Of a stretch of 64,000 nucleotides of DNA, positions 31,670 through 44,100 are shown one piece after another. The stretch covers positions 2,046,001 through 2,110,000 of the forward strand of contig OX336341.1 of assembly GCA_946902875.1 (NCBI GenBank), in the 5' to 3' direction. The translations under genes were made by a program, and so were the position numbers. The stretch comes from Nematopogon swammerdamellus (lineage: Eukaryota; Arthropoda; Insecta; Lepidoptera; Adelidae). The notes beneath the pieces are model-generated. The model was not told where the DNA came from, ran no database searches, and saw only the letters and a list, made by a program, of their open reading frames with translations. Numbering within the stretch: position 1 is the stretch's first letter; each line of letters starts with the position of its first letter.

Positions 31670-31850
31670 ACATAGCGTCACGCCTGTTTCCCGGTGAGAT
31701 AGGCAGAGACAACGGATCTCCACGTGCCACGATCCTGACGCACCTCTGCCGCCTCTTCCACTCTCATGTTTTTCATGCATGCTCGTCGGTTACGGGTGCT
31801 ACGCACTTGACCCTTTTTGAGCACATGCCCGATCATTAACACCAGTCTAA
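31670..31850 (-). pseudogene. LINE reverse-transcriptase C-terminal tail
   Basis: The - strand reads IGHVLKKGQV, MRVEEAAEVRQDRGTWRSVV and SAYLTGKQA then stop. It resembles the 'DR..WRSVVSAYP' C-terminal tail common to lepidopteran LINE ORF2 proteins. The CATACATA repeat at 31662-31676 would be its 3' tail. Confidence 0.65.
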
Positions 31851-32169
31851 CACCCGCGGTCAGTACTTGGATGGGTGACCGCTCGACGGTTGGAAGCTGA
31901 CCGCGGTTCGGATTCCACGTAAAACTGTAGGTTCCTTCCCTTCTTACCATACTAGGTGGTAGGGTTTATCCCGGCCGGGTTGATACCATCGCAATGAACG
32001 AAATGTCGGTCGAAAAGGTTATGTAAGTAGTTCGTGTTTTCTGTCCGGTTCAATGTAGCCAACATGAAATGAAGGGAAGCACTGACATGACACCTAATTC
32101 ACGCGGTGTTATGGGCTGACATCACGGATGTTGTAGGTGATTTAGCCAACAGTGTCACTTTCCATAAAA
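31850..32169 (+). mobile_element. 5S-type SINE, head truncated
   Basis: Starts inside the 5S-like head (CGCGGTCAGTACTTGGATGG) and runs through the common body to CATAAAA. Confidence 0.85.
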
Positions 32170-32171
32170 CT

Positions 32172-33612
32172 ATATACATGCTTTTGCCCGCGGCTTCGCT
32201 CGCGTGAAATTCGTATTTCAAAAAAAGCAAGTAAGTAACTAAGGCCGATCTGCGTTAAGTAAGGTAAACGTTAAACCTTCTCAACTAAAGTAAGTAACTA
32301 ACGGCGAGGCTTCAGGCTGAACTGCATTCTGGAAGACAATAAACCTTCTCGAAGAAAGTAAGTAACTAAGAGCGAGGCCGAAGGCCGAGCTGCGTTCAGG
32401 AAGACGATAAACCTACTCAAAGAAAGTAAGTAATTGAGGGCGAGGCCGAAGGCCGAGCTGCGTACAGCAAGACTATAAACCTTCTTGAAGAAAGTAAGTC
32501 ACTGAGGGAGAAGCCGAAGGCCGAGCTGCGTTCAGGAAGACGATAAACTTTCCGAAGAAGTAAGTAACAGAGGGCGAGGCCGAAGGCCGAGCTGCGTTCA
32601 GGAAGACCATAAACCTTCTCGAAGAAAGTAAGTAACTAAGGGCGAGGCCGAAGGCCGAGCAGCGTTCAGGAAGACTATAAACCTTCTCAAGGAAATTAAG
32701 TAATTAAGGGCGAGGCCGAAGGCCGAGCTGCGTTCAGGAAGACGATAAACCTTCTTGAAGAAAGTAAGTCACTGAGGGCGAGACCGAAGGCCGAGCTGCG
32801 TTCAGGAAGACCATAAACCTTCTCGAAGAAAGTAAGTAACTAAGGGCGAGGCCGAAGGCCGAGCTGTGTTCAGGAAGACTATAAACCTTCTCGAATAAAT
32901 TAAGTAATCGTGGCCAAGGCTGAAGGCCGAGCTGCGTTCAGGAAGACTATAAACCTTCTTGATGAAAGTAAGTACCTAACTGAGGGCGAGGCCGAAGGCC
33001 GAGCTGCGTTCAGGAAGACGATAACCTTTTCGAAGAAAGTAAGTAACAGAGGGCGAGGCCGAAGGCCGAGCTGCGTTCAGGAAGACCATAAACCTTCTCG
33101 AAGAAATTAAGTAATTGAGGGCGAGGCCGAAGGGCGAGCTTCGTTCAGGAAGACTATAAACCGTCTTGAAGAAAGTGAGTAACTATCGCCCATAGTTACT
33201 TACTGTCATCGAGAAGGTTTAGTGTCTTCCAGAATACAGCTTGGCCTTCGGCCAGGCCCTTAGTTACTTACTTTCTTCGAGAAGGATTATAATCTTCCTG
33301 AACGCAGCTCGACCTTAGGCCTCGCCCTCAGTTACTTACTTTCTTCGAGAACTTGTTCGAGAAGGTTGAAGTTCTTCCTGAACGCAGCTCGGCCTTCGAC
33401 CTCGCCCTTTGTTGCTTATTTTCTTCGAAAAGGTTTAACCTCTTCCTGAACGCAGCTCGGCCTTCGGCCTCGCCTTCAGTATGTTACTTACTTTCTTTGA
33501 GAATGTTTATTGTTTTTATCTGAATCCAGTTCGCCCTCCGGTCCCAGCCTAAGTTACTTAGTTTCTTCTTTTGAAATACGAATTTCACGCGAGCGAATCC
33601 GCGGGAAAAAGC
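32172..33612. repeat. palindromic array of a 68-bp unit
   Basis: 32220-33185 holds about 14 direct units of 68 bp (AAGTAAGTAACTAAGGGCGA, GGCCGAAGGCCGAGCTGCGT, TCAGGAAGACTATAAACCTT). At about 33185 the orientation flips and about five inverted units follow to 33560. The outer ends are also inverted copies: TTTTGCCCGCGGCTTCGCTCG near 32176 and CGAGCGAATCCGCGGGAAAAA near 33590. The 66-aa ORF inside is repeat translation only. Confidence 0.85.
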
Positions 33613-34316
33613 TATCGAATGTTCGCCTTTTCCTTCGCCAGGATAGCGAGTGATCCGTCAGACCGTTCCAGGGGTGGTGTGGCAGAGCGACAAAAGTTCC
33701 GTCCGATAGAATTGGCGAGAGACCACAATGCGCGGCTGCCCGGACGGACAACGCACTAGTCTCTCATTCTTATGTTTTAAGAAATAAATAATTATCTTAT
33801 GTTATGTTATCTTATCTTCTTACCTTACTAGGTGGTAGGGTTTATCCCGGCCGAGTTGGTACCACCGCACTGAGCGAACCGTCGGTCGAATTGATGATGT
33901 AGCAAGTACGTCGCGCGCCGGGAAATCATTTCTACTTGGTTAGGTACGGAACCTTGATGAGAGAGTTCAACTCACCTTAACTGCTCTCTTTTTTTTTAAA
34001 CCTTGACGACATCTCCTATTCACCCTTGATGTCAGCCCATTGCACCTTGCTGAAATAAGTAGGTGTCATGTCAGTGCTTCTGCCTTTGACGGTGCCGGCT
34101 ACACTGAACTGAACGGATATACTAACTATTTTGATATTTAGTAATGCATTGTCCGCCCCTACGTGTTTTCCACATTCCAAATGTTAGTTCGTAAAGAATG
34201 CCGCAAGGCATTAAACTCGTCTTTTGTAACCCTTTTTTTTATAAAGGTGTGCCATAAAGTATATTTTCATATCAGTTCAAGTGCGGTTGCAGCAATCGAA
34301 AAGACAATGAAGAAAT
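33613..34316. other. SINE fragments and unassigned DNA
   Basis: 33813-33898 is a + fragment of the common body (TTACTAGGTGGTAGGG). 33985-34130 is a - fragment (GTCAGTGCTTCTGCC, GGCTACACTGAACTG). 33615-33785 and 34135-34260 show nothing recognisable apart from a possible LINE-like end near 34190-34235. Confidence 0.55.
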
Positions 34317-34686
34317 GTCAGCCTCGGTAGCTCAGTGGTGCGGTCGGTCGCCTGTTGTTAAGCACACCTGGGCGCGGTCAGTACTTGAATGGGTGACCGC
34401 TCGACTGTTGGGGGCTGACCGTGGTGCCGATTCCACGTTAAACTGTAGGTCCCTTACTAGGTGGTAGGGTTTATTTCGGCCGGGTTGGTACCACCGCATT
34501 GAGCGAAACGTCGGTCGAAACGGCTATGTAAATAGTTCGTGTTTTCCGTCCAGTTCAGTGTAAGTAGTAGCCGACAAGAAATGAAGGAAAGCACTGACAT
34601 GGCAGCTAGTTCACCCGCTGTTATGGGCTGACATCACGGATTTGGTAGGTGATGTAGCCAACTATGTCAGTTTCGATAAAAAAAAA
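34317..34686 (+). mobile_element. 5S-headed SINE just upstream of gene 3
   Basis: GTCAGCCTCGGTAGCTCAGT, TTAAGCACACCTGGGCGCGG, the AGTACTTGAATGGGTGACCG C-box-like block, the common body, then GATAAAAAAAAA. It ends 180 bp before the gene 3 TATA box, so its internal Pol III promoter sits beside a Pol II promoter. Confidence 0.88.
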
Positions 34687-34753
34687 GTGCATCTCTGAAT
34701 ATAGTTATTAATGTATGTAATGTAATGTAATGTAATGAATATAGTTAGTAATG

Positions 34754-34784
34754 ATTGTCGAGAGGTTGTGCCTCTCGACAATCA
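34754..34784. repeat. short perfect hairpin
   Basis: ATTGTCGAGAGG and CCTCTCGACAAT around a short loop, about 80 bp upstream of the gene 3 TATA box. A regulatory role is possible but unsupported. Confidence 0.7.
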
Positions 34785-34865
34785 CGCGAAACGATCCAGC
34801 TTAGTGTGAAGACAGCATGGATAACGACAGCGTCGAGCGAGCACTGATTCGCGATAAGTCGGCGA

Positions 34866-34897
34866 TATAAAGCGGATCGCACTTCGGTCGTGTCAGT
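34866..34897 (+). promoter_or_regulatory. core promoter of gene 3 (TATA + initiator)
   Basis: TATAAA at 34866-34871 and TCAGT at 34893-34897. The A at 34895 is 29 bp after the TATA start. The predicted 5' UTR is only 10 nt before ATG 34905. Confidence 0.78.
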
Positions 34898-34904
34898 TGT
34901 CAAC

Positions 34905-35120
34905 ATGAAGGTGCTGATCTGCTTGGTGGTGTGCGCATGCGCGGTCGCGTCCGCCAGGGAGGCGCTGCCGTCCCCGCTGGAGACGACGGCCTTCGACTAC
35001 CACCGCAGGTTCGGCATCCCGCTCGCGGACAGCATCCGCAAGCAGGAGGAAGAAGCCGCACGCAATCCCGGCAGGATAGTCGGGGGAGCTCCGTCCGTAC
35101 TGGGACAACATCCCCACAAG
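34905..35120 (+). CDS. gene 3 exon 1
   Basis: Residues 1-72, ending GQHPHK. Donor GTAAGT at 35121, phase 0. [10 protein letters not shown] in the propeptide matches FDYHNRFGV of genes 1 and 2. Confidence 0.9.
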
Positions 35121-38100
35121 GTAAGTATCGTACCTACATGTATATATATTGTGTTTTTTTTATGTAAACCGATATGGGTGCCTGAGTCGGAGGGGCCACA
35201 CCACATGCTCCGACCAGCCAATATCACCTACGAGAAGGTAGGTGCCATACCGTGTCTCCGGTATGGCACCTCCTCCCTGGATTGCTGGCTATACTGAACT
35301 AGAGGAGAACACAACCGAGGGTGTGAGGGAGGGGTAAGGTGACACCAACCCGGTCGGCTACAATTTGAGCCTACCACCTAGTACCACCCACCAAGGGGCA
35401 AGGGAAGGGACCTACAGTTTTACACCGTCACCGAACGGTGAAGCTGCAGGTGTAGATGTGCACGTAAATTTTTTCGTCAGAAAAAAATAATTGGTACACG
35501 CCGACCGGATTTGAACCTCGGACCTCTCGCAAGAGAAGCCGACGCCTAAACCACTCGGCCACCCGTCGCTTACAATGATTACTCCCATCAGCCACTTTCT
35601 GTCTCTTGACCTTCAGGTCCACACCAGTCCAGGAGTACTGCTGCATTAATTGAAACTCAATAAGGCGATGAACTGGAAAACGAAGTGTGGGAAGACCACC
35701 CGCCAGGTGGGACGACGACTCAAGTACGTCGGCGGAAAGCAGTGGTCCCGTACCGCTGAAGGCCTCCCGCTGGATGAAAATTGGAGAGGCGTATATGAGG
35801 TGGTAGCCGGGAGTGGATGGATGAGAAGAGCGGAAGACCGCGTGTGGTGGCGTGCCTTGGGAGAGGCCTATGTCCAGCAGTGGACCGATACAGGCTGATG
35901 ATGATGATGATGATGATGTCCAGCAGTGGACGCTTACACGCTGACTGCCTGACTGACTGAAGTCGATTAAGACTTTTATTATAACGCGATAACACCGTGT
36001 GGGGCCGGTACGTAAAAAGAATAGCCCCGACGATCTCCCCGTGCATGTCGTGAAAGGCGACTAAGGGATAAGGGCATGATGCCGTGCTAAAGGGCGACAG
36101 GCTCGCCACCTCTCACCTTGGCACGGTACTTCCACCGAGTCATGCCATGCAGCAGGTGGGTGTTCCTTCGTGCCTTACATGCTGCTTGATAGATATCTTG
36201 TCCAATACTTTGCGAAACGTGGTGGTCGGTGTTGTGCTGTAATTTACCAGAGCTCTTGCAGCACAACAGCGATTATTCTGCTTACGCCGATTGTCGGGAT
36301 TCAGCGTGTGTGATATGTATGTATGTAGCACAGATACAAGTTTTCAGACATGTTGTAAATTTAGTAGTTTAAAGCTAAAAAGCTAAAACAAAGAATACTT
36401 ATTACTTTATCTTGCCGAAACCACGAAAAGAGCTTCCGAAAGTTCTTTTATAGTCTCGGAACAAAAGACAACCTATTTTTGCAGCAGTCTAGAACATTCG
36501 GAGCCACCGATTATCAATGAGAGAGTCAAGCAACTCTGGACGCGATCAGTACTTGGTTGGGTGACCGCTCGACCGTTGGAGGCTGACCGTGGCTCGGATT
36601 CCACGTTAAACTGTAGATCCCTTCCCTTCTCACCTTACTAGGTGGTAGGGTTTATCCCGCCCGGGTTGTTATCACCGCACTGAGCCAAAGGTCGGTCGAA
36701 ATGGCTATGTAAATAGTTCGTGTTTTCCGTCCAGTTCAGTGTAGCCAACATGAAATGAAGGGAAGCATTGACATGGCATATAGTTCACCCGGTGTTATGG
36801 GCTGACATCACGGATGCAGTAGGTGATGTATTCAACCGCGTCAGTTTCCATTAAAAATAATAATTATTATTATTATTGTATTTGTACATTTATTCACACA
36901 TTTCTTTTTATATAAATTTCACATTTTTACAAAATTAAAACCTAAAATTGATATAAAAACAAATGGAGTTTCCACCACCGGCGGTGGGGCGAGCCCAGAC
37001 TACCGATGGTCGGGTCCCAAAGAGAGGAACCTCCGGACGATGCGGGCAATGTCGAGCAAGGCTGCCTTCTGGATCTGGCCCTTGACCCAAACACTCAGCG
37101 AGAGCCTCAGCTCATGCGCTGATACGACTATGGGCACAACGATCGTCGAGTCGACGGGCCACATTTTGGTAACCTCATGCTGCAGATCCAGATACTTCAG
37201 CATCTTCTCTGCTTCCTTACTATTATTATTATTTGAGTGGTTGGATCAAGGGCCAGATCCAGAAGGCAGCCCTGCCTGCTCGAAACTGCGCGCATAGTCC
37301 GGAGGTTTCTCTCTTTGGGACCCGACCATCGGTAGCCTGGGCTCGCCCCGACGCCGCCGCTGGTGGTGGAAACACCATTTAGTTTTATATTTAATTTGTA
37401 TATGTTTTTATATTTTATATTCTAATGTATACAAAATAAGTTTTAAAAAAATGTGTGAATAAATGTATAACATAATAATTAGAAGCCTTATCTGTTTTCC
37501 TCTAGCCCAGTTAGTCAGGTCAGCAATTCTAAGGGAAGTTTCTCCGGCCTGGCGCCTTCTCGGAGGTGATATTCGCTGATTGGAGCGCAGGGCTCTGGCC
37601 CCTTTCAGTCACCAATTAGTGGAGTGCATGAAAATGTTGCTATTTATACTATTTCATTGATTAGGTGCGCTTTCCAATAACCCAATGAACCGAAATCAAG
37701 GGCAATCCGAAACGAAATTAATATTTTTCAAAAATTCGATTTTCAAATCGATGAAAACATTTACATACGTCATCAAAGTTAATTAAATGCAATCCGATTT
37801 GATATCAGTAGATAATTTCATCGAAAACAAGCCCAAATTAATGGTTAGCACTGACTTAGCACTTGAATGTCGAGAAGATTAGTCCAAGGTCAATATCGCA
37901 TAATATATTCAGATCACAGAGCATGAAATGCGCGCGCCCGCCCCTACTAGAGGCGCCGTGAGCGCGATTTCTCTACAACGGCGTTGAAGCCTGTGGGCGT
38001 GGCCTATGACTTACATATGTGTGTTGTGCGTGTGCCTAACTTGCTCCTTTTTACCCGACTACGGCGAAGCCAAAAAAGGAAGGGTTATGAGTTTGGCGTG

Positions 38101-41100
38101 TATGTATTTACCCGACTACGGCGAAGCCAAAAAAGGAAGGGTTATGAGTTTGGCGTGTATGTATGTATGTATGTATGTATGTATGTATGTATGTATGTGA
38201 CTATCTATATTCCACTCTACAGCCTAAAGTACTTGGCCGATTTGAATAATTCTTGTGCTATTGGATTTGTCTTATTCACGGGAGTGTCATAGGCTATATA
38301 ACAATTTTCAAAATTCAAAATGGCGGACGCACGGCCTCAAAATGTCAAATTAGTTTTTCAAAATATATTGAGTGGGGTATCAAATTAAAGATAATTAAAT
38401 TACGATTCCGAAAATATATACTTTGCTATCTATTAAACTTATGTGTACAGAAAAATAGAGCAAAATGTGTGGCGCATGTATGAATAGCGATTATTCGCGA
38501 TGAAGCGTTAGTCGCCCGCGCACCGCGCCGCGCGCCCCCGCGGTTTCGATACGTTACATACACCAATGCAACGAGTGTCGTTGCACCAATGACGCGCGAC
38601 GACGACACGCGACGACGCGACGCGAAGAAGCGACATGGTATTGTTGGTAATATACCTACATACTTACTCACTGATCTACCGCAAATTTTATATAGATATA
38701 CCGTGTGGGGCCGGTACTTAAAAAGAATAGCCTCACTGCATCTCTCCCCGTGCATGTCGTAAAAGGCGACTAAGGGATAAGGACAAGATGCCGTTCTAAA
38801 GGGCGACAGGCTCGCCACCTCTCACCTTGGCATGGTACTTCCACCGAGTCATGCAGCAGGTGGGTCTTCGTGCCTTACTTGCTGCTTGATCGATTGAATC
38901 TTGTTCGAATAATTTGCGAAACGTGGTGGTCGGTTTTGTGTTGTAATTTACCAGAGTTCTTGCAGCACAACACCGATTACTCTGCTTACCCCGATTGTCG
39001 GGATTTAGCGTGTGTGATATGTATGTATGTATGTATATAATATTATTATTAGATACAGTACTATGCTAAAATAAATTGGTATTAAATGTCCATGTACCTA
39101 GTGTAAGCAAAGCATAATATGTAGCGTAGGTGTACCGTGTGGGGTCGGTACTTAAAAAGAATAGCCCCACTGCATCTCTCCCCGTCGCATGTCGTAAAAG
39201 TCGACTAAGGGATCGTCAGCCTCGGCATCTTAATGGTGCGGTCAGTTATTGGATGGATGACCGCCCGACTGTTGGAGGCTGACCGTGGTTCGGATACCAC
39301 GTTAAACTGTAGGTCCCTTCCCTTCTTACCTTACTAGGTGGTAGGGTTTATCCCGGCCGGGTTGGTACCACCGCACTGAGCGAAACGTCGGTCGAAACGG
39401 CTATGTAAATAGTTCGTGTTTTCCATCCAGTTCAGTGTAGCCGGCGCGAAATGAAGGGAAGCACTGACATGGCACCCGGTGTTATGGGCTGACATCACGG
39501 ATGTTGTAGGTGATGTAACCAACCGTGTCAAGTTTCCATAAAAAAAAAAGGTAGGTACATTAAATATACCTAATACCTACAATATTTTCGGATACAAGTT
39601 ACCCTTCAGCTAAGCGGGATATTTTGGAAGAGAAGAACCGCCGATTGCGGAAAAGTATTCCCAATTTTCTGGGTGCAGTTTTAGCCCTAGACTCGATTAG
39701 TTGCCGGAAACCTACGTCTTTGGAAATGGCGGTGCCCAGGAGGTTCAGGTGCTTCCAGACAGGTATGACGCTGACTTAGAAACTGGCTTGGAAAGCAAAA
39801 GGACCTTCAAATCTACCTTCGCAGATAATGCGCAGCACAGAGCCTTGCTAATGTTGAAGGCGTGGGCGTAGCATTCAGGGGGCAACATATCATTGTTATG
39901 CATACGAGAGTACGGAAAACGGGTTCTACACCAGTTACCCTTCAACTAGGCGGGATGTGGATGAGAAGAGGCGAAGACTTGTGTCTGAACTTGAGCAAAC
40001 ACTCGGCTCTATTTCCGAATGGGCCGTAGCAAGTTGGTCAAGTTAAATACCTCCAAGATACAAGTTTGCGCGTTCAGTGCAAAGAGAGCGGCGTTCACAC
40101 CAGATCCTTCCTACAAAGGCACGTCACTTAAATTTTGCGACCACCTCGGGGTCCTCCAAGTCGAATTTTCGCACGATCTAAACTTCCGGCGTGACATCGA
40201 GGGCAAGGCCGTATAAATCGCAGATTCGGTCCTGCTTGGGGTACTGCTCGCACCTATGGGATGGCTCAGTCAAATACCAGCTGGCGCCTCTGGACTCGAT
40301 CCAGCGTCGAGCCGTGCTAATAGTAGGTGACTCCCAAATGTCCCGCGATCTAAAACCACTGCAACTCCGTAGGAATACATAACTAAATCAGAGCCTGTTG
40401 AAATACAAACAGAGAGAAATATTTTCCCCCAAGTACAGTTTCGGGTCCTTCAACCTGGGCACCTGTCAGGCCGGCATGGCATTCGTAGCCTCCGCATGCT
40501 ACCGAATGTCCATGGGCATCGCTAGACACCTTATGGGTGGCTCGGCGCCACATGTCGCGCTTACTATAAAAATAATATCAGTAGCTTTGGCCTCGCCTTA
40601 GTGGCTTACCTGCTTCGAGTGAGTATATTATTCAACTATGTACAACCTGAAACCGCCCTCGGTCTTCCGCCTTGAACTGATTGGTTTACTTACTTCCCGA
40701 ATCCGCTTCACCCCAGCCAGATATATTTACTTACATAGACAAAGAAAATCGTGTACTTACACAGCTCAGTCTTCGGTCTTGCTCTGACTGACTTTTCATT
40801 TTACTTCAAGACTATACATCGTTCAACTATACATAATTTGTATATATATGTAGGTACTCACTCATGCGCTATTTGCAGAATACTTTAGTTTCAAATAGAG
40901 ATCACGACAAATAAACGGACGGATAGTATCAATTTTGTACCGTGTGGGGCCGGTACTTATATAAAAGAATAGCCCCACTGTATCTCTCCCCGTGTATGTC
41001 GTAAAAGGCGACTAAGGGGTATGACTTCCTTCTTATATTACTAGGTGGTAGGGTTTAACCCGCCCGTGTTGGTACCAGGCCCGTCTCTTGAGTAATAGGT

Positions 41101-44100
41101 GCCCGGGGCAAACACAAGCTTAGTGCCCCTCCGTCCGCTGCCGTCCCAGACTCATAACATCATAGGTGATTTTATTTTATGCGGCGAGTTTAAATTAATT
41201 TTAATTTTTAATTTTATGTCAGTGCACTTAATGTGTAGGTAATATTAGGGTTAAATTAATAAAAAAACATTACTTTAAGGAAACATATTTTAATAAAGTA
41301 AAGTGTCTAGAGATATAAAGTAGAAAGAAAGTACAGAAATACATAGAACGATTAGATGGAACCAACGGTTTATTATAAATTTATTAATATATTTATATAA
41401 TATGTGTTAGTCTTAACAGGATAAACAAAAATTACAATGGAATTTTACGAGCTTTTGCGTTGGCGAATGATGATATTACATCTGTCTCGCTTCGGCGCGC
41501 GCCTCACCCTGCTCGCGCGCGCCCCGACCGGGTCACCAAATTTACCTACTGTACCGAACTCGTGGCAATGCACAATAGCTAGTGTTTATTTATTATTTAT
41601 ATATATTTTTAAGCAGGTATGTCTTTTGTTTCCGAAGCGTAATTTTAGAGAAAGCTTAGGCGGCGGAGGCGGCGGAAGGAAAGCCTGTGCGGCAAACGAT
41701 CGGGGCGCCTGCGGCGCCCCTCTAGCCAGGGCGCCCGGGGCGACCGCCCCGCTCGCCCCGCCCTTGAGACGGCCCTGGTTGGTCGGTGAAATGAAATGAA
41801 AGGTCGGTAGAAACGGCTATGTATTTAGTGTAGCCGGTACGACCGAAGGGAAGCACTGACGTGGCACCAAGTTCACCCGGTGTTATGGGCTGACATCACG
41901 GATGTTGTAGCCTGTAGGTGATGTGTCAGATTCCATAAAAAAAAATCACTATACGAGTTACATACAACATATTTAAAAAAAGCCTAAAATAAAAAAAAAA
42001 GTTATAAAAAACTAAAACCCGACTACGTAAAAGCTAATTATGAAAATCGTTTAAATAAAAAAAAAAATAACAAAATAATGTTTCCCATATAATTTATCAG
42101 ATACAGCAATTCTCTTTTTATATTGATTCTACCTTAGCACCAACTCTATAAATTTTGATAAATTTATTATTTTTAACGTTCTAAATATAGAGCCGTGGTC
42201 GGGCGTTCTTCGTTCAACAAGAAAAGTGAGACCGTCGTTGTGCATTATAGCCGTTGACGTTCGGTATTTACCTATGTATCTACTTATAATAATTTTAGAT
42301 TGGCTCTGACTGATCTTACAAAAAGATGCCAGTATGACACAATGGCGATGGCCGTCCTAAGTTCCGCGCTCTAATAATGCACGACGACGGCCTCACTTGT
42401 CTTGTTGAACGAAGAACGCCCGACCACGGCTCTATATTTAGAACGTTAAAAATAATAAATTTATCAAAATTTATAGAGTTAGTGCTAAGGTAGAATCAAT
42501 ATAAAAAGAGAATTGCTGTATCTGATAAATTATATGGAAAACATTATTTTGTTATTTTTTTTTTTTATTTAAACGATTTTCATAATTAGCTTTTACGTAG
42601 TCGGGTTTTAGTTTTTTATAACTTTTTTTTTTTGTGTGTAGTGTCGATACTAGCACACACACACACATACGAAACGCTAGCAGCTCAGCGTACGGTTATT
42701 GGGTTTCAAATATCATCGCTTAGGGCGCCTCTAGTAGGGGGCGCGGACGGTAGGTATTTGATGCTCTGTGATTCAGATACTCATCACAACGGTACGGCCC
42801 GACTCGCACTTTTTTTACACGCTGTTTATGTTTAAAAAGCGTGTACTGTCTCACTTTCTGGAACGATAAATTACTCGCTATTTATGGATTAGAGTCTAAT
42901 GTTAGTTTTTTCTGTATATTTCATTCGTGTATATTATATATTGTATATATATATATAATATACTGTATATTGTATACTGTATATATATTGTATGTATTTA
43001 TATATTTTTATCTATTTATTATATTTATGTTGTATAATTTTTTTAAATTTCTACATCATTCTTATTTGTTCTCTGCCACTCCATATTCATTCATGATAGA
43101 TAACCCAAAGGTTCGCTGGAGGAGAACGCCTACGGCGTTAAGTTGTACCTTTTGCAACATTTTAAAAGGCAATAAACATATTTTGCTTTGATTTGATTTT
43201 TTCTAACTCTACCAAAACGAATAAATTTATTAATACTTTGATTTTATGGAAACTGACACGGTTGGCTACATCACCTACAACATCCGTGATGTGAGCCCAT
43301 AACACCGGGTTAGCTTAGTGCCACGTCAGTGCTTCCCTTCGGTCGTGCCGGCTACACGGAACTGGACGGAAAACACAAACTATTTACATAGCCGTTTCGA
43401 CCGAGCTTTCATTCAGTGCGGTGGTACCATCCCGGGCGGGTTAAATCCTACCATCTAGTAATATAAGAAGGTAGTCATATCCCTTAGTCGCCTTTTACGA
43501 CATACACGGGGAGAGATGCAGTGGGGCTACTCTTTTAAAGTACTTTACTTTTAATGTAGGTACTCGTATTTGTTCGATCAGGCGCCAGAGGTCTACTTAT
43601 CAAATAGCCCATTTATATAACATAGCACATTTTGACTACTTCTCTAGGTGACTACTTCGCTATAATATATATTAGGTTGGGAAAATGGTTCGGAAAGTAT
43701 ATGCGAAAAATAAACAACTTTAATATTTTTGAAACCAAAAATCCTAGCGCTACAGGTCTAATCGGCCCACTTAGCAAACAGACGATTTCGCATTCTGTCT
43801 ACATCTCGAACTACCTACTTCGCAAACCGTCTACTTTTTTCTGTAACGTCATTTTCGGACAGTTAGCATCAAAATTTATTTAAGTAATGTATCACGGAAA
43901 GAAGTTCAATAAACCCTTACACATTGAACATTATTCGTAGTGCGGCCTGGTCGCCGACTTGGAGAACATGGACGGCGCGCGCGGGGTGTGTGGCGGCAGC
44001 CTGGTCAGCGACACGCGGGTGCTGACCGCGGCTCACTGCTGGTTCGACGGCAGCACGCAGGCGTGGCGCTTCACCGTCACCCTCGGCTCGACTCGCCTGT

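Noticed and set aside
41437..41799. 120-aa ORF near 41.5 kb
   Set aside because: Its second half is the GC-rich terminal repeat of a hAT-like element and the first half has no recognisable domain.
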